From assembly GCA_007125005.1 (NCBI GenBank), contig SLDY01000133.1, positions 1 to 39,234 on the forward strand: a stretch of 39,234 bases of DNA, written 5' to 3'. The notes under the pieces are model-generated. The model was given only the letters and a program-made list of their open reading frames with translations. It ran no database searches and was not told where the DNA came from. Within the stretch, counting starts at the first letter, position 1. Each line of letters opens with the position of its first letter. The position numbers and the translations under genes are program-made. This document shows positions 1 through 8,133 of this stretch, piece by piece. This stretch comes from Natronohydrobacter sp. (GTDB lineage: Bacteria; Pseudomonadota; Alphaproteobacteria; Rhodobacterales; Rhodobacteraceae).

Positions 1-167
1 AGTTTCACGCCAAAGACGGTACCCTCGGATGTCAGCCCCACAAACTGAGATTTTGCGAGGCAGAGGCAGTGGAGCAGAACCGGCCACGCGTATTCCCGGC
101 AGCGATGCAGATCGCTGCGGGAGGTTTGATCGATAAGTATCTTTCCTGCCAGTTCATTGGAGCCGAA
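1..167. other. Non-coding lead-in upstream of the EPS kinase gene
   Basis: No gene can be supported here. The reading frame of the downstream kinase stays open back to a GTG at 69, but the residues it would add do not look like part of the Wzz domain, and a good ribosome-binding site sits only before the ATG at 168. The stretch probably holds the promoter and leader of the kinase gene; I could not pick out a convincing -35/-10 pair. Confidence 0.4.
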
Positions 168-2492
168 ATGAACCGCGTTAACAGTGCAGAATTCAGGGTG
201 CATGATTCCATGCGTGATCGTGCGGATGACGAGATCGATCTTGCGCGTCTTGTTTCGCTCATTCGGCGCAACTGGCAGATCCTGGCTCTGGGTGGCTTGA
301 TTGGCCTGCTGCTTGGCATCGCACATGTCGCCACAACCACGCGCCTGTATACTGCCCATGTCGAGATAAATACATTTCGATCTGCTGATCTGGAAACCTT
401 TCAGGATTTCACTGGCATAACAAACGCACGGAATAACAGCTTCGACTTCGATACCGAGATCGAGGTGCTGAGGTCGGACAAAATTGCTGAACGCGCCGTT
501 CTGAATCTCGGCTTGCATGAGCAACCTTTCTTTGCAGCTGCAGAACGAGTTGGCCCGATAAATCGGATCAGGCGCTTTGTGACAGAACATGTTCTGCAGC
601 GCGGCGGGTCTGTGGGTGCGTTGCCTTCTGGCACGGCCGAAACCTTGCCGCAGCCCGAAACACCAAACATTGATGAACAGCTTGCGATTGAACGCGCTGT
701 CCGTCAGTTGCGCGAAGGCATCATCGTTACTCCGGTGCGCAGAAGTGCAGTGCTTCGCGTAAGCTACACGTCACCTTCAAGACTGCTCTCTGCACGCATC
801 GCAAATGGCATTGCAGAGGCTTACATCGAGGATCAGCTTGCAGCGACAGATGAGGCCTCTCAGCGTGCGATTGCGTGGTTGCTGACGCGGCGTGATGAGC
901 TTCGCGCTCAATTGGAGCGCGTAACTCTGATTGCTGATCAGTTTCGTGAAGACCATGACCTTTTCGGTGTAAATACAGGTCAGATCGCGGATGCAGAATT
1001 GGAGCGCCTGTCCCAGAACCTGGTCGCCGCGCGCGCAGAACAGGTTGAGCTTGAAGCTCGCGCCCGTCGCTTGGCCGAAATCGTCATGAATGCAGACAGC
1101 ACCGCTGTCGTGCGCGAGACGGCGACACAAGGCATCACATCAGGGCTACGATCGCGCTATCTGGATGTGCTGAGCAGCTACAACACTTTGGCGGTTAGTC
1201 TGGGGCAGGAACATGCCCAGACGCAGCGCCGTTTGCGCGAGTTGCAGGAGATCGAGGCCCTTATGTTTGAAGAGATCCGCCGGAGCGCCGAACTTGTGCA
1301 CGACGATTTACGGGCCATGCGCGAACGCGTGGCGAGTTTGGAGGCCGCGCAGGCTCGCGTAGGCGAACGCGTAGGCGCAGATCAAGCAACGCTCCTTCAA
1401 TTGCGTGATATGGAGAGAGATATCGAAACGCTGCGCGATCTCTATACAAGTTTCCAGCAACGCCACCAGGAAGCTACGCAGCGCCAGCAAATCCCCGTCT
1501 CGAATGCGCGCATTCTCAACCGTGCCCAGCCCCCTGAAGGCCCTAGCGCGCCCAATGCAAAGCTCATTCTCGCACTTGGCGGTTTTCTGGGGTTTCTCAG
1601 CGCTGGTGGTCTCGTAGCCTTTCGGGAATGGAGTGATAACAGTATCAGGTCTGAAGAAGACATCCGCGATCACCTCGGGTTTGAGTATTTGGGGGGGCTG
1701 CCATTGCTGAAGGGGCTGTCAGGCAGCCCGCGTGGGCTACCCCCTGCCGAGGGGATGCAAGAAAAAATCGTTCATTTGCCCGAGAGCCTAACCTTCGCCT
1801 CTGATCATCCCTTATCAAATTATGCCGAGACTCTGCGGGCGGGAAAAATCGCATTCATGTTGCGACACGGCCAGACAGTACTGCCGCCAAAAATCGGGTT
1901 TGTTTCGTGTTTCCCAGTTGAAGGAAAAACCACCACGGCCACGAATTTTGCCTCGCTGCTGGCGCAACAGGGTGCTCGCGTCATGTTGATCGATGCTGAT
2001 ATCCGCAACCCAGGACTGTCATGGGCGACGGGACAGAGCTTCGAGACAGGGTTAGGTGATGTCCTGCTGGGCACATGTGATTGGCGCGATGCCCGCCAAA
2101 GGGTGCAAGGGACCAGTTTGCACCTGCTTGCCAATTCAAAAACGCCTGTCGTCAATACATCCGAGTTATTAGGCAGCGCAATGATGGCTGATTTGCTTGC
2201 GCAGCTTGAACAGGACTATGATTACATCATCCTGGATCTGCCCCCGCTTGGCCCGGTCATTGATGCGCGCGTCATGCTCGACAAGCTTGATGGGCTCTTC
2301 TTCATTTTTAAATGGGGCGAGACCAACCGGGGTTTGGCACAGCGCATTCTGCGAATGGATTCGCGTATTCATGAGAAATGCTACGGCGCGTTTCTTAACT
2401 TCTTCGATCCTCAAAAGGCGCAGGCATACGGTGCATATCAGGCTCATCAGTATGACACGTCATATTATCAACGGTATTTCCTTGATCGCTGA
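168..2492 (+). CDS. Wzc/GumC-type polysaccharide co-polymerase with BY-kinase domain
   Basis: Inner-membrane protein that controls polymerisation and export of a surface polysaccharide and autophosphorylates on tyrosine. The 774-residue product has an N-terminal Wzz-like segment beginning DEIDLARLVSLIRRNW, followed by a first membrane helix at about residues 36-57. A long periplasmic coiled-coil region follows, then a second membrane helix (LILALGGFLGFL). The cytoplasmic kinase carries Walker A at about residues 583-590 (PVEGKTTT), Walker A' (VMLIDADIR) and Walker B (YIILDLPPLG). The last 25 residues hold six or seven tyrosines, the usual autophosphorylation cluster. I chose ATG 168 because GGAG lies 5 bases upstream; GTG 69 and ATG 210 are alternatives. 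Activator and kinase are fused in one chain, as in Wzc/ExoP. A small unknown gene follows after 9 bases and a Wza-type gene lies 3 kb downstream, supporting a Wzy-dependent pathway. Confidence 0.93.
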   Translation: MNRVNSAEFRVHDSMRDRADDEIDLARLVSLIRRNWQILALGGLIGLLLGIAHVATTTRLYTAHVEINTFRSADLETFQDFTGITNARNNSFDFDTEIEVLRSDKIAERAVLNLGLHEQPFFAAAERVGPINRIRRFVTEHVLQRGGSVGALPSGTAETLPQPETPNIDEQLAIERAVRQLREGIIVTPVRRSAVLRVSYTSPSRLLSARIANGIAEAYIEDQLAATDEASQRAIAWLLTRRDELRAQLERVTLIADQFREDHDLFGVNTGQIADAELERLSQNLVAARAEQVELEARARRLAEIVMNADSTAVVRETATQGITSGLRSRYLDVLSSYNTLAVSLGQEHAQTQRRLRELQEIEALMFEEIRRSAELVHDDLRAMRERVASLEAAQARVGERVGADQATLLQLRDMERDIETLRDLYTSFQQRHQEATQRQQIPVSNARILNRAQPPEGPSAPNAKLILALGGFLGFLSAGGLVAFREWSDNSIRSEEDIRDHLGFEYLGGLPLLKGLSGSPRGLPPAEGMQEKIVHLPESLTFASDHPLSNYAETLRAGKIAFMLRHGQTVLPPKIGFVSCFPVEGKTTTATNFASLLAQQGARVMLIDADIRNPGLSWATGQSFETGLGDVLLGTCDWRDARQRVQGTSLHLLANSKTPVVNTSELLGSAMMADLLAQLEQDYDYIILDLPPLGPVIDARVMLDKLDGLFFIFKWGETNRGLAQRILRMDSRIHEKCYGAFLNFFDPQKAQAYGAYQAHQYDTSYYQRYFLDR

Positions 2493-2501
2493 GCCGGACA
2501 G

Positions 2502-3053
2502 ATGCGATTTACCCTGACTTCTTCAATCTTCGCAGGTGCCCTCATCATCAGTGCGGTGCAAACCGGATTGGAGTTGAAGCAGTATCTGACCATGCGCAGC
2601 TACGATGCTCTTGCTGCAAAGGTGAGGGGCGGGCGTGCAGAGTTTTCCGACCTTGTCGTTCTTGGTCCGGTACTAAACCAGCATAAAGCAACGCCCTGCG
2701 GGATCCTGCGTAACAGCCAAATCGTGATGCTGCACTTTTATGCAAATGACCTTATCGCACAGCAGGCAGGTGAGGATCCGTTCCTGCCGACGAATGATCC
2801 CGTGAACCTTTTGCAACGCAATATAACACACGAATTGCTTGGGCAGGCGCTGGCCTGCGCGCCAATGGATGGCAATCTCTGGCTTCATCGCGCAACACTC
2901 TCACATGCCATTGGTTTTAGCACTGAGTACACAACGCGCTACCTCGAGCGGTCGCTGCGCTACGCCCCTTTTGAGAACCGGATCGCTGTGCGTCGCGAGC
3001 AGATATTCTGTGATAGGGTTAACGAATTGCCGTTTGCTACCGCATGTCACTGA
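2502..3053 (+). CDS. Small anchored or secreted protein of unknown function, EPS locus
   Basis: I do not recognise this 183-residue protein. It starts with a hydrophobic stretch (FTLTSSIFAGALIISAVQT) that could be a signal anchor. Most of the protein would then lie in the periplasm. The rest is mixed helical, with a segment near residues 120-165 (ALACAPMDGNLWLHRATLSHA, then RYLERSLRYAPFENRIAVRR) that resembles a TPR-like helical pair. It contains four cysteines. It begins 9 bases after the kinase gene stop and is almost certainly co-transcribed with it. Its last 17 bases overlap the 3' end of the convergent peptidase gene. A role in polysaccharide assembly is inferred from position only. Confidence 0.75.
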   Translation: MRFTLTSSIFAGALIISAVQTGLELKQYLTMRSYDALAAKVRGGRAEFSDLVVLGPVLNQHKATPCGILRNSQIVMLHFYANDLIAQQAGEDPFLPTNDPVNLLQRNITHELLGQALACAPMDGNLWLHRATLSHAIGFSTEYTTRYLERSLRYAPFENRIAVRREQIFCDRVNELPFATACH

Positions 3054-3702
3054 GGTCATGCCAGGCGCGCGGATCGGTGTGATCTTGTAGCATCAGAAAA
3101 CTGTAATCGGTCTCATCCCATGGCAATATGCGCGCGTGCAGATTGTCCAGCGCATAATCGACCGCTCCAATGCGCACCAGAAGCACGACATGCGGCACAT
3201 CATGACGTGTCCGGACAATCGCAAGGCGAAGAGCCGCGCTTGGCCAGCCTTGTGCAAGCAGGTCGGCACGTTTCTGAAGCGCGTAATCCTCGCAATCTCC
3301 CTCTGAAACATCAATATCCCAGGAATCGAAGCCCCTATCTGGCACTGGTCGAATGGATTGGTTGACAGACAGGTTGACAGCGAGCGCTTCTGCCTTGCGC
3401 TCTGTCTTGCGTTTGGTGGGGGCGCGGCGGTCTGGATAGGCGTCACATTGGCCTTGGTAGAGCAAGCAAAAACGCATATGCGCCAACAGAGGCCTGCGCG
3501 GTGTCAAAGTGAATGCATGCTCGATTAAGCGCGGCGCCTCTGCCGCTGGCGCAGGCAGGGTCATTCCCGCAATACCTGTCCAAGCCCATATGACCACACA
3601 GAGAATCGCGCGCGCATGGCCGAGGATCATGTGGAACGCAGCAGCGCGGTAACTGCACAGGATTGGCCGCAGACAGCGATAGATATATGTCCTGAGCGCC
3701 AT
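3037..3702 (-). CDS. Transglutaminase-like cysteine peptidase (BTLCP, LapG-related)
   Basis: Predicted periplasmic cysteine peptidase of the BTLCP (DUF920/peptidase C93) family, whose best known member LapG clips biofilm adhesins. The signature is visible: catalytic Cys in EGDCEDYALQKR, His in HDVPHVVLLV, and Asp in DYALDNLHARILPW. The N-terminal third has a signal-like hydrophobic run (ILCVVIWAWTGIAGM followed by PAPAAEA). ATG 3702 is used; a GTG at 3720 and an ATG at 3630 are alternatives, and the 3630 start would give a neater signal peptide but lacks a ribosome-binding site. At 221 residues it is of normal size. It sits alone on the minus strand in the EPS locus and overlaps the 3' end of the plus-strand gene by 17 bases. 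The substrate is unknown. Confidence 0.85.
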   Translation of the reverse strand: MALRTYIYRCLRPILCSYRAAAFHMILGHARAILCVVIWAWTGIAGMTLPAPAAEAPRLIEHAFTLTPRRPLLAHMRFCLLYQGQCDAYPDRRAPTKRKTERKAEALAVNLSVNQSIRPVPDRGFDSWDIDVSEGDCEDYALQKRADLLAQGWPSAALRLAIVRTRHDVPHVVLLVRIGAVDYALDNLHARILPWDETDYSFLMLQDHTDPRAWHDLSDMR

Positions 3703-3849
3703 GACATGACGTCTCCCCACACCCGATTCACCCGCGTTTAATCTGTGCGAGTCGGGCGGCAGCGCATCGGCATGATTGCGGCTCGAAAGAGGCGTTTGAT
3801 AGTTATTTTATTCTATATATTTACACATGGGCTGGCGCGCGGCCGAGCC

Positions 3850-5202
3850 CTATGTGCCTGCCGGTCGCGCGCTGGGCAGGATAGAAATCGCACATCCTGC
3901 GCCAGTCAATGCTGCAAAATAATATGCTAGGCCAGGTATCTGAAGCGGAAAGTCCACCGAGGAGTGCAGCAAGATGAAGGCCAGCGCACCAAGACTCAGG
4001 ATCGGGATCGCCTGAAGGGAGCGGCGCTGCCTTAACCCTATCAGAAAGCTACGGACCAGCACCGTGAGCGCGATCATGCCCAGCACGCCACCGATTACAC
4101 CCATCCCGGCCAGAAATTCGAGATACGAATTATGCGCCCGCAACCAGACTCCTTGCGTGCCAAGGCATTCAGCGTTGCGAAATTGCGGGAAAACATCCGC
4201 GAATGTGCCTAGACCCATGCCAGTGAACGGGCGCTCCGTGATTATTTCCCAGGTCGCCCGCCATACGCAGATACGGCGATCCTCGAAGATTGCTCCCATG
4301 CGTGAGATGAGCGTTTCCCCAAAGGTGATGAAAAGAGTTGCTCCTGCGCCAAGCACCAAGCCTGCCTTTATGCGATTGCTCCGCCGATAATGTTCATATC
4401 CGCTCTTTTCAGGCTTAAGTGCAAATATAGAGGCTATGGCGAGCGTCAGGCAGATCAACGCGAAGGTGGCGCCTGCGCGCGAGCGTGTGCTGAGGAGCGC
4501 GATGAGCAGCAAAAACAGGAGTGCGCACAAGAATACGCTCTGCCAATTGATATGTGAAATGCCTGAGTGTCTGGTCGTGCCATCGCGTGGCAGGAAGAGC
4601 CATCCCGTGGTCGCAAATGCAGCCAGGGCAAGAAAGGCTGCAGTCGTGTTTCGGTTGACGAAAACCCCATTAAACGCACCACGCCCCACCTCGAATTGCG
4701 AGAAGAAAGTGACATCGGGAAAAAACAGCTCCAACACTGCCGAAAGCGCAAAGATTGCTAAACCAAGGGCGGCCAGAACCTTCCATGCCAGCAGCGCAGA
4801 CCGTAGGTTCTGACAGAGCAGAAGCATCGCGGCAAAGATACACAAGGGGAGAATAAGCTGCGGGATAGCGCTCCGTGTACTGCTTGGTGAGACTGAGATC
4901 GAAAGCGGTGCATCTATTCCGAGTTCTGACAGGTCATCCCAGACAGGATGTGCGAGCACTCCAGAGGGGAGTTCAATGCTTTGAGCGATTGCCCAGATCA
5001 ACAAGCCGCCTGCCACTAAAGCGCACCAGCCAATGAGTCTTGCCGTTGCGGGATGGTGTATCCGTATCGCAAGTGTTGATGCCAATGGCGGTAGCAGCGC
5101 AAAAACTGCGATCTGTTGATAGGGCGCTGCGACCGCACCATTCATCATGATGCCAAGCCCGATGGCGGCGATCAATGCCATCAAAACACTGTCGCGCGCC
5201 AT
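3850..5202 (-). CDS. O-antigen ligase/polymerase-type membrane protein (Wzy/WaaL family)
   Basis: Polytopic inner-membrane protein of about 450 residues with some eleven or twelve hydrophobic segments. It carries the family's large periplasmic loop: RMGAIFEDRRICVWRATWEI, then PFTGMGLGTF and RAHNSYLEFLAGMGVIGG. The R-H-N-S-Y-L-E pattern is typical of the Wzy_C/O-antigen ligase domain, in which Arg and His handle the undecaprenyl-linked donor. In an EPS locus it most likely polymerises repeat units (Wzy) rather than ligating O-antigen to lipid A, but sequence does not separate the two. I chose ATG 5202, preceded by AAGG 8 bases upstream; the frame stays open to ATG 5220 and further to 5340. The gene is divergent from the Wza-type gene. 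Confidence 0.85.
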   Translation of the reverse strand: MARDSVLMALIAAIGLGIMMNGAVAAPYQQIAVFALLPPLASTLAIRIHHPATARLIGWCALVAGGLLIWAIAQSIELPSGVLAHPVWDDLSELGIDAPLSISVSPSSTRSAIPQLILPLCIFAAMLLLCQNLRSALLAWKVLAALGLAIFALSAVLELFFPDVTFFSQFEVGRGAFNGVFVNRNTTAAFLALAAFATTGWLFLPRDGTTRHSGISHINWQSVFLCALLFLLLIALLSTRSRAGATFALICLTLAIASIFALKPEKSGYEHYRRSNRIKAGLVLGAGATLFITFGETLISRMGAIFEDRRICVWRATWEIITERPFTGMGLGTFADVFPQFRNAECLGTQGVWLRAHNSYLEFLAGMGVIGGVLGMIALTVLVRSFLIGLRQRRSLQAIPILSLGALAFILLHSSVDFPLQIPGLAYYFAALTGAGCAISILPSARPAGT

Positions 5203-5448
5203 TCGAATGCCTTGGGGCATTATGTGTTTCGGATGCTTTGCGTTGCACCTCAAATCTACGCAGGGTGTGGGCATGGTCGATCTCCAGCATCCGTTTGTTG
5301 TCGTAGATTGCGGGCCGAAATCTTGCTTCTCCCGATGCAAGCATCTCTACGCAGCGCTTGATCACTTTATTAGTATACAAAAGGTAAAAAATACAACTAT
5401 AAGAGGAAATCCTGACCTGAATCGGTAGGATGTATCGGAGGCGATCCT

Positions 5449-6627
5449 ATGCCTGTCTTGCTGAAAAAGCTTATTGCGGCTGCGAGTGTCGCTGCCTTAT
5501 CGAGCTGTGCTATGCTCCCGGGAACTGGCCCGCGTGAACAAAGCATCCACGTAAATGCCGCCGCCTCAGCGGAAAACACAAATGCTACGCTTGGATATGA
5601 TTACGCTGTGGTGGATGTGACCCGCGCTACGTTACCCTTCTTGTCTCGCGATCCGGTGAGTGAGTTCCGTAGCTTTGGCGTCAGCAATCAGTCCATACCC
5701 GCGATACGCTTAGGCCCGGGCGATGTGGTTCGCGTAACTGTCTTTGAAAGTCAACTTGGGGGATTGTTCTTGCCCGATGACGCAGGCGCCCGGCCGGGAA
5801 ATTTCGTGCAGTTACCTGCGCAGCGCATCGATCAAGATGGCAGGATAAGCGTGCCTTACGCGGGGATTGTGCAAGCGGCAGGACAAACGCCTGCGGCCAT
5901 AGAGCGAATTATCAAAGACAGGCTTCTGGATCGCGCAATTGAGCCCGAGATATCGGTGGAGATCCTTGAACAAAACTCTTCCCGCATCTCGGTGCTGGGG
6001 CGAGTAGGCGCTGCTGGTGTATTTCCGTTGCGGGAGGGGGGGAGCCGTATTCTGGAAGCAATTTCTCACGCCGGTGGTATCTCGGCCGATGCTGACAGCA
6101 GCTTTGTGGTTTTGAAGCGCGGTGGCCAGAGCGTCAAAGTCGCTTACCGCATGATTACCGAGAACCCGCGCGAAAATATTTATCTGGCGCCCGGCGATAC
6201 AATCGAGGTGATCGAAGAGGAGAGAACCTTTTTTGCTTTCGGCGCAACCGGGCTCGTTGGGAATTTCGGATTCGGGGCAAATTCAATGACGCTGAACGAC
6301 GCAGTTGCACGGGTTGCGAGCTTGCAAGACAATCAAGCTGATCCGAGGCAAGTTTTGGTTTATCGCAAAGAAACGCGTCATGCGCTTGAAAATATGGGCG
6401 TAGAACTGACTCAGAGCATGGCAGATGGCAAATACATTCCCACAATCTTTCGTGCCAATTACAGATCACCCGACATTTTCTTTCTCGCCAACGAATTCGA
6501 GATGCGTGATGGTGATGTGATTTTCGTGACAAATGCCGCCGCGATTGAATTCCAGCGCTTTTTCAATAACGCAACATCCCTCACAGGCAACCCTCTCAGC
6601 GTGCGTGACAATCTTCGCGCTTACTAG
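5449..6627 (+). CDS. Wza-type polysaccharide export lipoprotein
   Basis: Outer-membrane export channel of a capsule or EPS pathway. The 392-residue product opens with a lipoprotein signal: Lys6-Lys7, hydrophobic core, then lipobox LSSC with Cys20. A polysaccharide-export domain starts near residue 85 (IRLGPGDVVRVTVFES) and includes QRIDQDGRISVPYAG. It is followed by two SLBB-like modules (ISVLGRVGAAGVFPL...ILEAISHAGG, and FFAFGATGLVGNFGF). The C-terminal part (MRDGDVIFVTNAAAIEFQRFFN) matches the usual helix that forms the membrane pore. GGAGG lies 7 bases before the ATG, so the start is firm. It pairs functionally with the Wzc-type kinase at 168-2492. No gene follows for about 330 bases. Confidence 0.92.
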   Translation: MPVLLKKLIAAASVAALSSCAMLPGTGPREQSIHVNAAASAENTNATLGYDYAVVDVTRATLPFLSRDPVSEFRSFGVSNQSIPAIRLGPGDVVRVTVFESQLGGLFLPDDAGARPGNFVQLPAQRIDQDGRISVPYAGIVQAAGQTPAAIERIIKDRLLDRAIEPEISVEILEQNSSRISVLGRVGAAGVFPLREGGSRILEAISHAGGISADADSSFVVLKRGGQSVKVAYRMITENPRENIYLAPGDTIEVIEEERTFFAFGATGLVGNFGFGANSMTLNDAVARVASLQDNQADPRQVLVYRKETRHALENMGVELTQSMADGKYIPTIFRANYRSPDIFFLANEFEMRDGDVIFVTNAAAIEFQRFFNNATSLTGNPLSVRDNLRAY

Positions 6628-6709
6628 GCGAGTGCATGCTTTCATCTGAAGTGATTCCTGCAATACGGGATTAAGACCCAGAGTTTTTGGAGCATGTCAT
6701 CGTGAATCG

Positions 6710-6809
6710 CGGCGCCTTGAGATTCGGTTCAGGACTGGAACTCGCGCATGACGATAGGTCTGGGATATGAACAGAGAGATGCGAGTTCAGATCTGCGATA
6801 AGGGCGCCG
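6710..6809. repeat. Nested inverted repeat, possible sRNA or mobile-element remnant
   Basis: Two pairs of complementary arms are nested. The outer pair is CGGCGCC (6710-6716) with GGCGCCG (6803-6809). The inner pair is GAACTCGC (6738-6745) with GCGAGTTC (6781-6788). The outer arms extend by TT/AA across a bulged G at 6802. The RNA or single strand could fold into a long imperfect stem of about 100 bases with a loop of about 35 bases. No T-run follows, so it is not a simple terminator. No transposase is left nearby. Confidence 0.5.
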
Positions 6810-6927
6810 ATGCCGGGGGCTTGGTGTAAGTGTCAGTAATATTGCAATAAAAACTGCATAGCATTCGGCTCACAGTGAAATGGGTTTTTGTTGGCGAATT
6901 GAGTAAAACTATGTATGGTTGATTAGA

Positions 6928-6933
6928 TATAAT
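6928..6933 (+). promoter_or_regulatory. Candidate -10 box of the WecA-type gene
   Basis: A perfect TATAAT lies 23 bases before the ATG in an A+T-rich stretch. No good -35 is at the standard distance: TTGAGT at 6899-6904 is 23 bases away. The promoter may need an activator, or this is only an A+T-rich match. Confidence 0.3.
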
Positions 6934-6956
6934 AATAATCACCCATAGGTTGCTTG

Positions 6957-8105
6957 ATGGATAACCTCATACCTCCACTCTTCAACTTCGGAACATTCAT
7001 CACGCTCTTTGGCTTATCTGTAAGTGTCAGCGGCGCATTGGTGCTGCTTCATCTCCAACCTGCGAGTTACCTGCGTGCAGATGAGGATCTCAAATCTGTG
7101 CAATGTGCGCATCAGCGGAATACGCCGCGCGTGGGGGGGCTAGGATTCATAGCCGCGATGCTATTTGCTTTCTGGTATCTGGTTCCCGGCCCCGACCATT
7201 ACTTTTTCTCGGTATTCGCAATGACATTGATGCCGGTCTTTCTCGCAGGGCTGGCAGAGGATCTTGGTTGGCGGGTAAGTCCATTGGGCCGGATGCTTGC
7301 AGCAGCGGGTTCTGCCTTGCTTGCTATCTTGTTGCTCGAGGTTTGGATTCCATCTCACGCGTTTCCGGGATTTGAGATGCTGCTAGGCTTTGCGCCACTC
7401 GCTATCGCGATCACAATCATTTGGGCTGCTGGCGTCTGCCACGCCATCAATTTGATTGATGGCGTGAATGGGTTGGCGGGTGGCGCAGGATTGTTGATAG
7501 CAACTGGCCTCGTACTCGTAGCCCATAAAGCCGGCGCGATAAATTTCGCCATTGCCGCTGCGGCTGTCATTCCAGCAATCATCGGATTTCTTGTTTTCAA
7601 TTGGCCGATGGGGCGGATATTTCTTGGAGATGCAGGCGCCTATTCTCTGGGCCATATTCTGGTTTGGCTCGCTATCGGGCTTGCCTGGTTACACCCGCAG
7701 GTCTCAGCTTTGTCCTTGTCACTGATGTTCTTCTGGCCAGTGGCGGACACCTTTCTTGCGATCTATCGCCGCGCGCGCGCTGGCAGGCCCGTGAGTTTGC
7801 CTGACAGGTTGCATTACCATCAACTGGTGATGCGCGGACTGATACTTCTCTCGCGTGGCAGATTGGGCAAGGGGACTGCAAATTCCGCCACTTGCATTAT
7901 TGTGCTGCCATTGATTGCGATCCCTATCGCAATGTCGGTCTATTTTTGGGATCGGCCAGTTGCCGCGTTGGTGGCATGGGCGGGATTGGGCTTCGCTTTC
8001 GTGCTGAGCTACATTGCAGGGATACGTTGTCTGCAAAAGAACGCCTGGCGGCAAGTCAGATCGGCTAAACCTGCGCCGATCAGTTTGCGGATCACGACAC
8101 ATTGA
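6957..8105 (+). CDS. WecA/MraY-family undecaprenyl-phosphate sugar-1-phosphate transferase
   Basis: Integral membrane enzyme that starts a lipid-linked glycan by moving a sugar-1-phosphate (in WecA, GlcNAc-1-P) from a UDP-sugar to undecaprenyl phosphate. Family motifs appear in order: HQRNTPRVGGLGF near residue 53; GLAEDLGWRVSPLGR (the DD motif, here Glu-Asp); NLIDGVNGLAGG (Mg/nucleotide-binding NxxDGxxGL); IFLGDAGAYSLG; and DRLHYHQLVMR, matching the C-terminal HxH-type motif. About ten or eleven hydrophobic helices are visible in 382 residues, which is normal. ATG 6957 is used; a TTG immediately precedes it. It ends 28 bases before the convergent GT32 gene. It probably primes the polysaccharide made by this locus. 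Confidence 0.9.
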   Translation: MDNLIPPLFNFGTFITLFGLSVSVSGALVLLHLQPASYLRADEDLKSVQCAHQRNTPRVGGLGFIAAMLFAFWYLVPGPDHYFFSVFAMTLMPVFLAGLAEDLGWRVSPLGRMLAAAGSALLAILLLEVWIPSHAFPGFEMLLGFAPLAIAITIIWAAGVCHAINLIDGVNGLAGGAGLLIATGLVLVAHKAGAINFAIAAAAVIPAIIGFLVFNWPMGRIFLGDAGAYSLGHILVWLAIGLAWLHPQVSALSLSLMFFWPVADTFLAIYRRARAGRPVSLPDRLHYHQLVMRGLILLSRGRLGKGTANSATCIIVLPLIAIPIAMSVYFWDRPVAALVAWAGLGFAFVLSYIAGIRCLQKNAWRQVRSAKPAPISLRITTH

Positions 8106-8133
8106 TCTCCATAGCGGCATGTTACTGCGCTGC

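Larger units (their letters stand above)
6628..6956. other. 329-base intergenic region with structured repeat
   Basis: No protein gene can be supported in this gap between the Wza-type and WecA-type genes. It is A+T-rich towards its right end. It contains the nested inverted repeat at 6710-6809 and a perfect TATAAT at 6928-6933, both listed separately. The rest shows nothing recognisable. Confidence 0.5.

Noticed and set aside
69-167. N-terminal extension of the Wzc-type kinase from GTG 69
   Set aside because: The extra 33 residues do not resemble a Wzz N-terminus, and the Shine-Dalgarno site points to ATG 168.
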